Below, in pieces: positions 1 to 5,404 of a DNA stretch of 5,500 nucleotides. Numbering within the stretch: the first letter of the stretch is position 1; each line of letters starts with the position of its first letter. The stretch spans positions 1-5,500 of the forward strand of contig CAIJXO010000008.1 in the NCBI GenBank assembly GCA_903824735.1. Direction: 5' to 3'. Origin of the DNA: an uncultured bacterium (GTDB lineage: Bacteria > Patescibacteriota > Minisyncoccia > Phycocordibacterales > GWA1-40-21). The position numbers were made by a program, and so were the translations under genes. The notes below the pieces were generated by a model, which searched no databases, was not told where the DNA came from, and saw only the letters and a list, made by a program, of their open reading frames with translations.

Positions 1-108
1 GAGTTTCAAGAGAAGATTGAGATACTGAATAACAAATACAGAAAAACACTACGATATCGTAGTGCCAATGAAGTCGCGAGAGAGTATGGTATACTTAGTA
101 GTAATTAG
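1..108 (+). CDS. Transposase C-terminal fragment, probably IS30-like (5' end outside window)
   Basis: Frame 1 is open from the first base to a TAG stop at 106-108, giving the last 35 residues of a protein. It contains the stretch LNNKYRKTLRYRSANEVARE. This resembles the tail of DDE (rve-fold) transposases, especially the IS30 family, which ends in a pattern like LNNRPRKTLGYRTPxEV just after the catalytic domain. The catalytic residues would lie upstream, outside the window, so it cannot be told whether the gene is intact. Other integrase-fold families (IS481, IS3) have a related ending and are possible. The call is recognition of a short motif, not an alignment. The gene has no visible link to the housekeeping genes downstream and probably marks the end of an insertion sequence. 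Confidence 0.55.
   Translation, partial: EFQEKIEILNNKYRKTLRYRSANEVAREYGILSSN
47..64. repeat. Perfect 18-bp palindrome inside the transposase tail
   Basis: The sequence CACTACGATATCGTAGTG equals its own reverse complement over all 18 bases, and the flanking bases 46 and 65 do not extend it. In RNA it could fold as a 7-bp stem with an ATAT loop. It lies within codons of the transposase tail (around K-T-L-R-Y-R-S). No function is known to me. A perfect 18-mer palindrome is uncommon by chance in a window of this size. Confidence 0.9.
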
Positions 109-175
109 TAGTTGAGTTGCATTTCACCCCAAGATTTACAAAGCACTCGACAAAAATATTTGAAAATAAAATAAA

Positions 176-742
176 ATGAAAAAGATTTTATTCATCATCT
201 TAATCATCGTCCTCCTACTTGTCTCGGGGTTTATCTTTTGGTCTAGACTATCGCCTACAACTTATTCAAACTTTATAAAAAGATTTCCTCGTATTTGTTG
301 TGCCGTCAGTAGATTGAATATTGTAAGAACTCAAGGTGTTCAGTTATCCTTTGCTACCTCTTCAGAGTCAATCACGAGTACTAACGGGCAGGTGATTATA
401 AAAGACAATGCCTGGGCGGTTGAAGTGGCGCGCACGGAGAAGGAAAGAGAGAATGGCTTGTCTAATCGCCGGGCTTTGTATCATCAGCAAGGAATGCTTT
501 TTGCTTTTGATAAGGCTGATTATCAAAGTTTCTGGATGAAAGATATGCTCATATCGCTTGATATGATTTTCATCGATCAAAATTGGAAGATTGTCTTGAT
601 TGAAAAAAATGCGGATCCGTTGAGCTTCCCGAAGTCTTATGGCAATAAAGTAAAATCAAAATATGTCCTCGAAATCAATGCGGGCGAGGCCGATTCTTTC
701 GATTTACACGTCGGCGACCAAGTAATTTTTCTCAATAAATAA
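176..742 (+). CDS. Membrane-anchored DUF192 family protein
   Basis: This 188-residue protein has one N-terminal hydrophobic segment (about residues 4-22) after MKK, which fits a signal anchor or uncleaved signal peptide. The DUF192 domain then spans about residues 79-186. Family landmarks visible are: ARTEKERENGL (85-95), GMLFAF (106-111), the signature FWMKDM (119-124; FWMKNT is usual), LDMIFID (128-134), and the closing YVLEINAG (163-170) with VGDQVIF (179-185). The domain probably sits outside the membrane. The biochemical role of DUF192 proteins is not established, so none is assigned. An in-frame TAA at 167-169 makes the ATG at 176 the first possible ATG start. No Shine-Dalgarno sequence precedes it, only A/T-rich sequence. 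A TTTACA hexamer (135-140) could be a -35 element, but its -10 partner (TATTTG, 157-162) is poor. No terminator follows the gene. Confidence 0.88.
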   Translation: MKKILFIILIIVLLLVSGFIFWSRLSPTTYSNFIKRFPRICCAVSRLNIVRTQGVQLSFATSSESITSTNGQVIIKDNAWAVEVARTEKERENGLSNRRALYHQQGMLFAFDKADYQSFWMKDMLISLDMIFIDQNWKIVLIEKNADPLSFPKSYGNKVKSKYVLEINAGEADSFDLHVGDQVIFLNK

Positions 743-941
743 TTTTTCGCATTTTTTTGCTTCAATATAGTCTTATACTGTAAGTAATTTTGGTGGAACC
801 GCTTTACATTTTCCCATTTTCAATTTTCTTTGAGCTTTTTTCGAGTTTTGCTCTTCTTTTGTGTTTGCTTTCGGTGTAAAATTAATCCACCTTAAAATAA
901 TATTTAAGATATTTATAAGTTGGAGATAATTTTATAAAAAA
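743..941. other. T-rich intergenic region upstream of nrdJ
   Basis: These 199 bases hold no reading frame I would call a gene on either strand. Positions about 803-870 are strongly T-rich on the + strand. Candidate -10 hexamers are TATACT (774-779), TAAAAT (877-882) and GATAAT (925-930), but none has a convincing -35 at 16-18 bp, so I do not pick a promoter. GGAG (922-925) is 16 nt from the nrdJ ATG, too far for a normal Shine-Dalgarno. I see no intrinsic terminator for the upstream gene, no cobalamin-riboswitch B12 box (GCCACTG) and no pair of NrdR boxes, although the downstream enzyme is a B12-dependent ribonucleotide reductase. Confidence 0.6.
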
Positions 942-3218
942 ATGATGGTGAAAAACTCAGTGGGCGGTAAAAAGGAAGTAAAGTTAGTTAAAAGTATTCA
1001 GAAGCGCGATGGTACTGTCGTCCCGTTTGATTTGATGAAGATTGTCGGCGCGATTCATAAGGCTATGCTCGTCGTTGACGAGGGCTCTCTTGAAGAGGCC
1101 GAGCTTGTCGCGACAAAAGTCTTTGCTGATTTGGTTCGTATCTCCAAAAAATATCCTAATTTTGTCCCGACTGTCGAGGGTGTGCAGGATTCCGTGGAAA
1201 AAGAATTGATTTTGGCCGAATACGTAAAGACCGCTAAGGAATATATTCTATACCGCGCCAAGAGAAATGAACTTAGAAAGGAAGTGACGGTCTCTAAAGA
1301 AATAAAAGAGGTGATTGCGGAGAGTAGCAAGCATTTCATCGGTTCATATCAAGAATTTATTTTCTACCAATTTTATTCTCGCTTCAAGGCCGATATCGGT
1401 CGTCGCGAAACTTGGATCGAAGCGATCGATCGTTTCATGGATTTCATGAAAGAAAATTTGAAAAAGAAATTGACCGACGCGGAATATGCGGAAATTCGTC
1501 TAGCCATTATCAATCAAGAAGTTTGTCCTTCAATGCGTTTACTTTGGTCCGCTGGTAAAGCCGCTCGCAACAGTAATGTGACTGCCTACAACTGTGCGTA
1601 CATTGCGCCAACTTCATGGCAAGATCTTTCGGAGATTATGTACGTCTCGATGTGCGGAGCGGGTTGTGGTTTTTCTGTTGAGCCAGAGAATGTTGAAAAG
1701 TTTCCACAGATTGAAAAACAAAAGGGCGGTAAATTAAAAAAGGTTGTTATCGAAGATAGTAAAGAAGGTTGGGCCAGAAGTTTTGTCGAAGCTTGTACGG
1801 CTTGGGCAAATGGTGAAGATGTTGATATCGATTATTCAAAGATTCGTCCCGCTGGTGCGCCGCTTCTTACTATGGGTGGACGCGCTTCAGGTCCGGCACC
1901 ACTACAAGAGCTCATGGCTTTCACTAAGCGCAAGATGCTCGCTCGTCAGGGTCGCCGTTTGACTACCTTAGACTTGCACGACATTATCTGCCAAATCGGT
2001 TTGATTGTGGTGGCTGGAGGAGTACGCCGTAGCGCCCTTATTTCTCTTTCGGTTTTGGACGATGCGGAGATGCGTGATGCCAAGAAGGGAACTTTCTGGC
2101 AAACCGAAGGTCAGCGCTCTATGGCCAATAACTCGGCCGTTTATGAAGTAAAGCCAACTGCCGATGAATTCCTAAAAGAATGGACAGCCTTAGTCGCTTC
2201 TAAGAGTGGTGAGCGTGGAATCTTTAATCGTGGTGATTTGGAGAAGCAAATTCCAAAGCGCCGTTGGGATAAGATTAAAGACAAAAAGCAGGTAGGTGTG
2301 AACCCTTGTGGTGAAATTTATCTTCGATCTAAGCAATTCTGTAACTTGACCTCAATCGTGGTTCGTCCAAATGATGATATGAAGAGCTTGAAGCGCAAGA
2401 TGCGTTTAGCGACAATTCTTGGAACTTATCAAGCAACTTTGACTCACTTCCCATATCTGTCAAAAGAATGGAAAGAAAATTGTGAAGAAGAACAGCTACT
2501 AGGAGTTTCGATTACTGGTTATTATGACAACAAGATTGTCCGCGATGATAAAAACTTGTCTGACTTACGTCTTGAGTCAATTGTCACAAACAAAAAATAT
2601 GCTAAAAAGTTTGGAACCCGACCTTCGACCGCGATTACTTGTGTGAAGCCACACGGAAACTCCGGTCAGCTTTTGGGTGTCGGCTCTGGTATGCATCCAT
2701 GGTATTCGAAATATTATATTCGCCGTGTGAGAATTTCCGCTAACGATCCACTTTTGAAATTGGCGCAAGATCAGGGTGTGCCAATTCATCCCGAAGTTGG
2801 TTACTCGACCTCAAATGCTTCAACTATGGTGATGGAATTCCCATGTAAGGCTCCAGAAGGAGCAGTAGTATCCAAAGATGTGAATGCAATTGAAATGCTT
2901 AACGAATGGAAGCGTTTAAAGAAGCATTTCACCGAGCACAATCCTTCAGTGACAATTTATGTCAACGACAGTGAATGGTTATCAGTCGCCAACTTCGTTT
3001 ACGAGAACTGGGATATTGTCGGCGGTCTATCATTCTTACCAAGAAATAATCACGTGTACCAATTAGCTCCTTACGAGGAGATTACGAAGGAAGAATACGA
3101 ACGCCGTTTGAAAGATTTGGGACACTTGGATTTCTCAAAGCTTGTCACCTACGAACAGCAGGATCGTACTAATGGGGCAAAGGAGCTAGCTTGCGTTGGG
3201 GGAGTTTGTGAGATATAA
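942..3218 (+). CDS. nrdJ: Adenosylcobalamin-dependent ribonucleoside-triphosphate reductase (class II RNR)
   Basis: This 758-residue cytoplasmic enzyme reduces ribonucleotides to deoxyribonucleotides using a thiyl radical made with adenosylcobalamin. An N-terminal ATP-cone (about 15-110, with KRDGTVVPFD at 21-30) is followed by the RTPR-type barrel. Active-site residues are: Cys218 (YNCAYI) and Cys467 (QFCNLTSI) as the redox pair, and Cys456 with Glu458 in NPCGEI as the radical site. The 11-residue gap from Cys456 to Cys467 matches Lactobacillus leichmannii RTPR (Cys408/Cys419). The C-terminal Cys751-x4-Cys756 pair, three residues from the end, fits the thiol relay that re-reduces the active site. 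Also present are GFSV (243-246), the VVAGGVRRSA loop and PHGN (570-573; PSGT in RTPR). An in-frame TAA at 927-929 makes ATG 942 the earliest ATG; ATG 945 is an alternative. As a class II enzyme it should need no separate radical-generating subunit, and none is seen here. Confidence 0.95.
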   Translation: MMVKNSVGGKKEVKLVKSIQKRDGTVVPFDLMKIVGAIHKAMLVVDEGSLEEAELVATKVFADLVRISKKYPNFVPTVEGVQDSVEKELILAEYVKTAKEYILYRAKRNELRKEVTVSKEIKEVIAESSKHFIGSYQEFIFYQFYSRFKADIGRRETWIEAIDRFMDFMKENLKKKLTDAEYAEIRLAIINQEVCPSMRLLWSAGKAARNSNVTAYNCAYIAPTSWQDLSEIMYVSMCGAGCGFSVEPENVEKFPQIEKQKGGKLKKVVIEDSKEGWARSFVEACTAWANGEDVDIDYSKIRPAGAPLLTMGGRASGPAPLQELMAFTKRKMLARQGRRLTTLDLHDIICQIGLIVVAGGVRRSALISLSVLDDAEMRDAKKGTFWQTEGQRSMANNSAVYEVKPTADEFLKEWTALVASKSGERGIFNRGDLEKQIPKRRWDKIKDKKQVGVNPCGEIYLRSKQFCNLTSIVVRPNDDMKSLKRKMRLATILGTYQATLTHFPYLSKEWKENCEEEQLLGVSITGYYDNKIVRDDKNLSDLRLESIVTNKKYAKKFGTRPSTAITCVKPHGNSGQLLGVGSGMHPWYSKYYIRRVRISANDPLLKLAQDQGVPIHPEVGYSTSNASTMVMEFPCKAPEGAVVSKDVNAIEMLNEWKRLKKHFTEHNPSVTIYVNDSEWLSVANFVYENWDIVGGLSFLPRNNHVYQLAPYEEITKEEYERRLKDLGHLDFSKLVTYEQQDRTNGAKELACVGGVCEI

Positions 3219-3219
3219 T
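3191..3219 (+). promoter_or_regulatory. rnpB promoter embedded in the 3' end of nrdJ
   Basis: TTGCGT (3191-3196) and a consensus TATAAT (3214-3219) are separated by exactly 17 bp. The -35 half includes the TGC codon of nrdJ Cys751, and the -10 contains the nrdJ stop codon TAA (3216-3218). The predicted start, 7 nt past the -10, is G3226, the first base of the RNase P RNA P1 helix. That coincidence strongly supports the call. Confidence 0.8.
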
Positions 3220-3245
3220 ATATATGCCTCCGTATTGGCTGACTG

Positions 3246-3271
3246 CCCCGCGTAGCGAAAGCGAAGTGGGG
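3246..3271 (+). repeat. rnpB hairpin copy 1 (P3 position)
   Basis: This 26-nt hairpin begins with CCCCGCG and ends with GAAGTGGGG. Four C-G pairs are followed by a G-T wobble and a C-G pair. A 3x3 internal loop (GTA opposite GAA) comes next, then GC/GC closed by a GAAA (GNRA) tetraloop. It lies directly before the P4 5' strand, where P3 is expected. Confidence 0.8.
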
Positions 3272-3393
3272 AGGAAAGTCCGAACATTTACCCCGAGGCT
3301 TTTGTCTTAGGGTAGTCCGGTAGCGGGTAACGCCCGTCCGTGGTAACACGCGAGGTGCGAACAGAGACGGATTTTTCTGAAAGGAAAAATCCG

Positions 3394-3419
3394 CCCCGTG
3401 GAGCGTAAGCGAAATGGGG
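3394..3419 (+). repeat. rnpB hairpin copy 2 (P12-side region)
   Basis: This 26-nt hairpin differs from copy 1 at four positions. Two of these, sites 6 and 21, pair with each other and change together from C-G to T-A. The internal loop reads GGA opposite GAA, and the tetraloop is GTAA, still GNRA. An outer G3393-C3420 pair extends the stem. Just upstream, a separate 10-bp A/T-rich hairpin (3368-3393) has the loop TGAAAG. Confidence 0.8.
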
Positions 3420-3481
3420 CGAGTTCCTAGGGTAACCTAAGAGGTGCAACGGCTAAATCCTTACCTAAATGCAAGGTCGTG

Positions 3482-3506
3482 CTCCGCGGAGCTTTGCGAA
3501 GTGGAG
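3482..3506 (+). repeat. rnpB hairpin copy 3 (P15 position)
   Basis: This 25-nt hairpin has CTCC pairing GGAG, where copies 1 and 2 have CCCC/GGGG, so one pair has changed C-G to T-A on both sides. The G-T wobble, C-G pair and GGA/GAA internal loop are kept. The apical loop is TTT instead of a GNRA tetraloop. It sits between the GCAAGGTCG block and GCTTGAGCC, where P15 to P17 lie in E. coli. Confidence 0.75.
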
Positions 3507-3610
3507 AGTGCCGCTTGAGCCCAAGAGTAATTTTGGGCCTAGATAAATGGTCAGACATTCCGCTTAAAAACGGAAGGACAGGATTCGGCTTATAGGTACG
3601 AAGGCAATGT

Positions 3611-3641
3611 AAGATCGCTCCCTAAAGGGGCGATTTTGCTT
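3611..3641 (+). terminator. Intrinsic terminator of rnpB
   Basis: An 8-bp stem ATCGCTCC (3614-3621) / GGGGCGAT (3627-3634) with one T-G wobble and loop CTAAA is followed by TTTTGCTT. Pairing of upstream AAG with the first Ts of the tail can extend the stem to 11 bp. It starts 5 nt after the end of RNase P helix P1, as expected for a single-gene rnpB transcript. Confidence 0.8.
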
Positions 3642-3668
3642 GGTGGATTCTCGGAAATCCTGTATAAT
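3640..3668 (+). promoter_or_regulatory. murJ promoter, near-leaderless
   Basis: TTGGTG (3640-3645) and a consensus TATAAT (3663-3668) are 17 bp apart. The -35 begins at the final T residues of the rnpB terminator tail. The -10 ends 14 nt before the murJ ATG, predicting a transcript start near 3675 and a leader of only about 8 nt. No Shine-Dalgarno sequence is present. Confidence 0.7.
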
Positions 3669-3682
3669 TAACATTAAATTTC

Positions 3683-5359
3683 ATGGTCAAGAAGATTGCC
3701 AATTTTTTTAACAAGGAGATTACAGGTTTACACGAAGCTGCTTATTTATTGGCTTTTTTTACTTTACTGTCGAACATTTTAGCCCTCGTCCGTGATCGAC
3801 TTCTAGCTTCAGAGTTTGGCGCCTCACACGCACTTGATATTTATTACTCTGCTTTTCGTATTCCGGATTTTATCTTTGTTACAGTCGGTTCGCTCGTGGC
3901 CATTTCCGTTCTTGTCCCATTCATAATAGAAAAGATTAACGTGAGCGTCGAGGAAGGTAAAAAATTTATCGACAATATTTTTTCTTTTTTCTTTCTCCTG
4001 ATTATTGCGATTAGTGTACTAGCTTTCATTGTTACACCATATCTCGTGCCGATCGTTTTTAAAGGTTTCGCGGTTTCTGACTTTCCCCAGTTGATCGTTT
4101 TAACTAGGATTTTATTACTTTCGCCAATTCTTCTCGGTCTTTCAAACTTTTTTGGTAGCATTACTCAGGTCTACAAAAAGTTTGCTATCTATTCCCTTAG
4201 CCCACTGGCATACAATCTCGGTATTATTTTGGGCATCCTGGTCTTTTATCCACTCTGGGGCTTGAACGGCCTGGTTGCGGGTGTGATCTTGGGGGCATTG
4301 ATTCATTTCTTAATCCAGGTGCCGTTCGTGTCTAAGCAGGGAATGTTTCCCAAGTTCAATCTACACTTTGATTTCAAAAGTATTCGCCGGGTTATGCTGA
4401 TCTCGGTTCCTCGGACTTTTACTTTGGCCATTACTCAGCTCACTACTCTTTTCTTGGTTTTCATGGCCACTTTTATGGAAGACGGTTCAATTGCCGTTTT
4501 TAACTTTTCTCTAAATTTACAATCAGTGCCACTGTCGATTATTGGTGTCAGCTATTCGATTGCCGCCTTTCCGACTTTGGCGAAATATTTTACGAGTGGA
4601 GACCGACCTAAGTTTCTGGCAGAGATTGTCACTTCGGCTCGACATATTATTTTTTGGTCGATACCGCTTAGCGTCTTGTTTATCGTGCTTCGTGCTCAAG
4701 TCGTCCGTACGATTTTAGGAGCGGGAGAGTTTAGTTGGTCAAATACACGTCTTACCGCCGCCTGCCTCGCGCTTTTTTCTGTTTCCGTTGTAGCCCAAAG
4801 CTTGATCCTACTTTTTATCCGCGGTTATTATGCGATGGGGAATACGCGCAAGCCACTTTATATTGGAATCATTTCCGGAGTTTCTATCATTATCTTTTCC
4901 TATTTAGCGGTCGAGTCATTTGCCGCTTTTCCGACCTTCCAGTATTTTACCGAGGCGCTTTTCCGTATTCCCGATATCCAAGGCTCATCAGTCTTGATGC
5001 TACCGCTCGGCTATACTCTGGCGGTTTTTGTGAATTGTATTTTGCTTTGGGTTTACTTTGGCCAAGAATTTGTCGGCTTTACCAAAGCGCTCCGTCGCAC
5101 TGTTTTTGAAAGTTTCTCGGCCTCGATTGTGATGGGCTTTGCCGCCTATCTTGGTCTAAATATTTTCGATGATTTTTTTAATCTTGAAACCCTACCGGGC
5201 ATCTTTATGCAAGGACTTTGCGCGGGCATCTTGGGTATCATCGTTGGCATTATTATTCTTTATCTTCTCAATAATCAAGAAATCAAAGAAATCTGGAAAA
5301 CTTTGCATCACAAGATTTGGAAAGCAAAACCATTGCCTGTGGAAGTTACGGAGATTTAG
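3683..5359 (+). CDS. murJ: MurJ/MviN-family lipid-linked precursor flippase, divergent
   Basis: This 558-residue polytopic inner-membrane protein has about 14 hydrophobic segments, typical of the MOP-superfamily MurJ fold that moves lipid II outward for peptidoglycan synthesis. The N-terminal signature is clear: LVRDRLLASEFGAS (35-48), Asp52, FRIPDF (58-63) and LVP (77-79). A later landmark is GNTRKP just before Tyr393. It is about 47 residues longer than E. coli MurJ. Roughly 25 extra residues fall near 411-437, in the loop between the predicted TM11 and TM12, and a basic cytoplasmic tail ends the protein. By hand alignment, Arg24 of E. coli is kept (Arg37), but Arg18, Arg52 and Arg270 correspond to Asn31, Phe65 and Asn278. 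The substrate is therefore less certain than the family; a related polysaccharide-lipid flippase is an alternative. An in-frame TAA at 3665-3667 makes ATG 3683 the first ATG start. No terminator is visible after the stop. Confidence 0.85.
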   Translation: MVKKIANFFNKEITGLHEAAYLLAFFTLLSNILALVRDRLLASEFGASHALDIYYSAFRIPDFIFVTVGSLVAISVLVPFIIEKINVSVEEGKKFIDNIFSFFFLLIIAISVLAFIVTPYLVPIVFKGFAVSDFPQLIVLTRILLLSPILLGLSNFFGSITQVYKKFAIYSLSPLAYNLGIILGILVFYPLWGLNGLVAGVILGALIHFLIQVPFVSKQGMFPKFNLHFDFKSIRRVMLISVPRTFTLAITQLTTLFLVFMATFMEDGSIAVFNFSLNLQSVPLSIIGVSYSIAAFPTLAKYFTSGDRPKFLAEIVTSARHIIFWSIPLSVLFIVLRAQVVRTILGAGEFSWSNTRLTAACLALFSVSVVAQSLILLFIRGYYAMGNTRKPLYIGIISGVSIIIFSYLAVESFAAFPTFQYFTEALFRIPDIQGSSVLMLPLGYTLAVFVNCILLWVYFGQEFVGFTKALRRTVFESFSASIVMGFAAYLGLNIFDDFFNLETLPGIFMQGLCAGILGIIVGIIILYLLNNQEIKEIWKTLHHKIWKAKPLPVEVTEI

Positions 5360-5389
5360 TTTGGGACGTATCCCCACACGCCCCACTGG

Positions 5390-5398
5390 TGTTAGAAT
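5390..5398 (+). promoter_or_regulatory. Extended -10 promoter, leaderless, for the downstream transposase
   Basis: TGTTAGAAT is an extended -10 element: TGn followed by TAGAAT, five of six matches to TATAAT. There is no -35 at the usual distance, which extended -10 promoters can do without. The predicted start, 7 nt downstream, is A5405, the A of the transposase ATG, so the mRNA would have no leader. No Shine-Dalgarno sequence is present. Confidence 0.55.
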
Positions 5399-5404
5399 AG
5401 GGTT

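Larger units (their letters stand above)
3226..3606 (+). ncRNA. rnpB: RNase P RNA, bacterial type A-like
   Basis: This is the catalytic RNA of RNase P, which removes 5' leaders from pre-tRNAs. The ends pair as helix P1: 3226-3234 (GCCTCCGTA) with 3597-3605 (TACGAAGGC), with one C/A mismatch. P2 is 3237-3242 with 3585-3590. Conserved blocks are: GAGGAAAGTCC (3271-3281, P4 5' strand), GGTGCGAACAGAGA (3354-3367), GCAAGGTCG (3471-3479), TAGATAAATGG (3540-3550) and ACAGGATTCGGCTTAT (3578-3593, P4 3' strand and P2). P8 (CGGG/CCCG, 3324-3336), P9 (CGTG-GTAA-CACG, 3339-3350) and P18 (GCCCAA/TTGGGC, 3519-3538) are visible. Three near-identical hairpins occupy the P3 position, the P12-side region and the P15 position. 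Two features are atypical: the second block of P4 reads ACAGGA where ACAGAA is usual, and L15 seems to lack GGU. The RNA has its own promoter and terminator. Confidence 0.95.

Noticed and set aside
94..111. Short direct repeat of TTAGTAG around the transposase stop
   Set aside because: Two 7-bp copies in AT-rich sequence are too short to support an element end or target duplication.
743..941. Cobalamin riboswitch or NrdR boxes upstream of nrdJ
   Set aside because: No GCCACTG-type B12 box or cobalamin core was found, and only a weak partial resemblance to an NrdR half-site (around 763-771) without a spaced partner.
1423..1432. Palindrome CGATCGATCG within nrdJ
   Set aside because: It is a short repeat of GATC units in ordinary codons; the wider symmetry has mismatches and the protein sequence explains it.
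3149..3349. Minus-strand open frame across the nrdJ end and rnpB
   Set aside because: It is antisense to RNase P RNA conserved blocks and to the nrdJ C-terminus, with no start signal; it is a shadow.
4735..5109. Open frame of 124 codons on the + strand inside murJ
   Set aside because: It lies wholly within the strongly conserved MurJ frame, has odd composition rich in Arg and Tyr, and resembles no family I know; it is an out-of-frame shadow.
942..5359. UGA recoded to glycine, as in some CPR lineages
   Set aside because: The long frames contain no in-frame TGA, and glycine is encoded by normal GGN codons throughout.
5361..5376. Terminator for murJ (GGGA/TCCC stem)
   Set aside because: The stem is only 4 bp and no T-tract follows, so it does not qualify as an intrinsic terminator.
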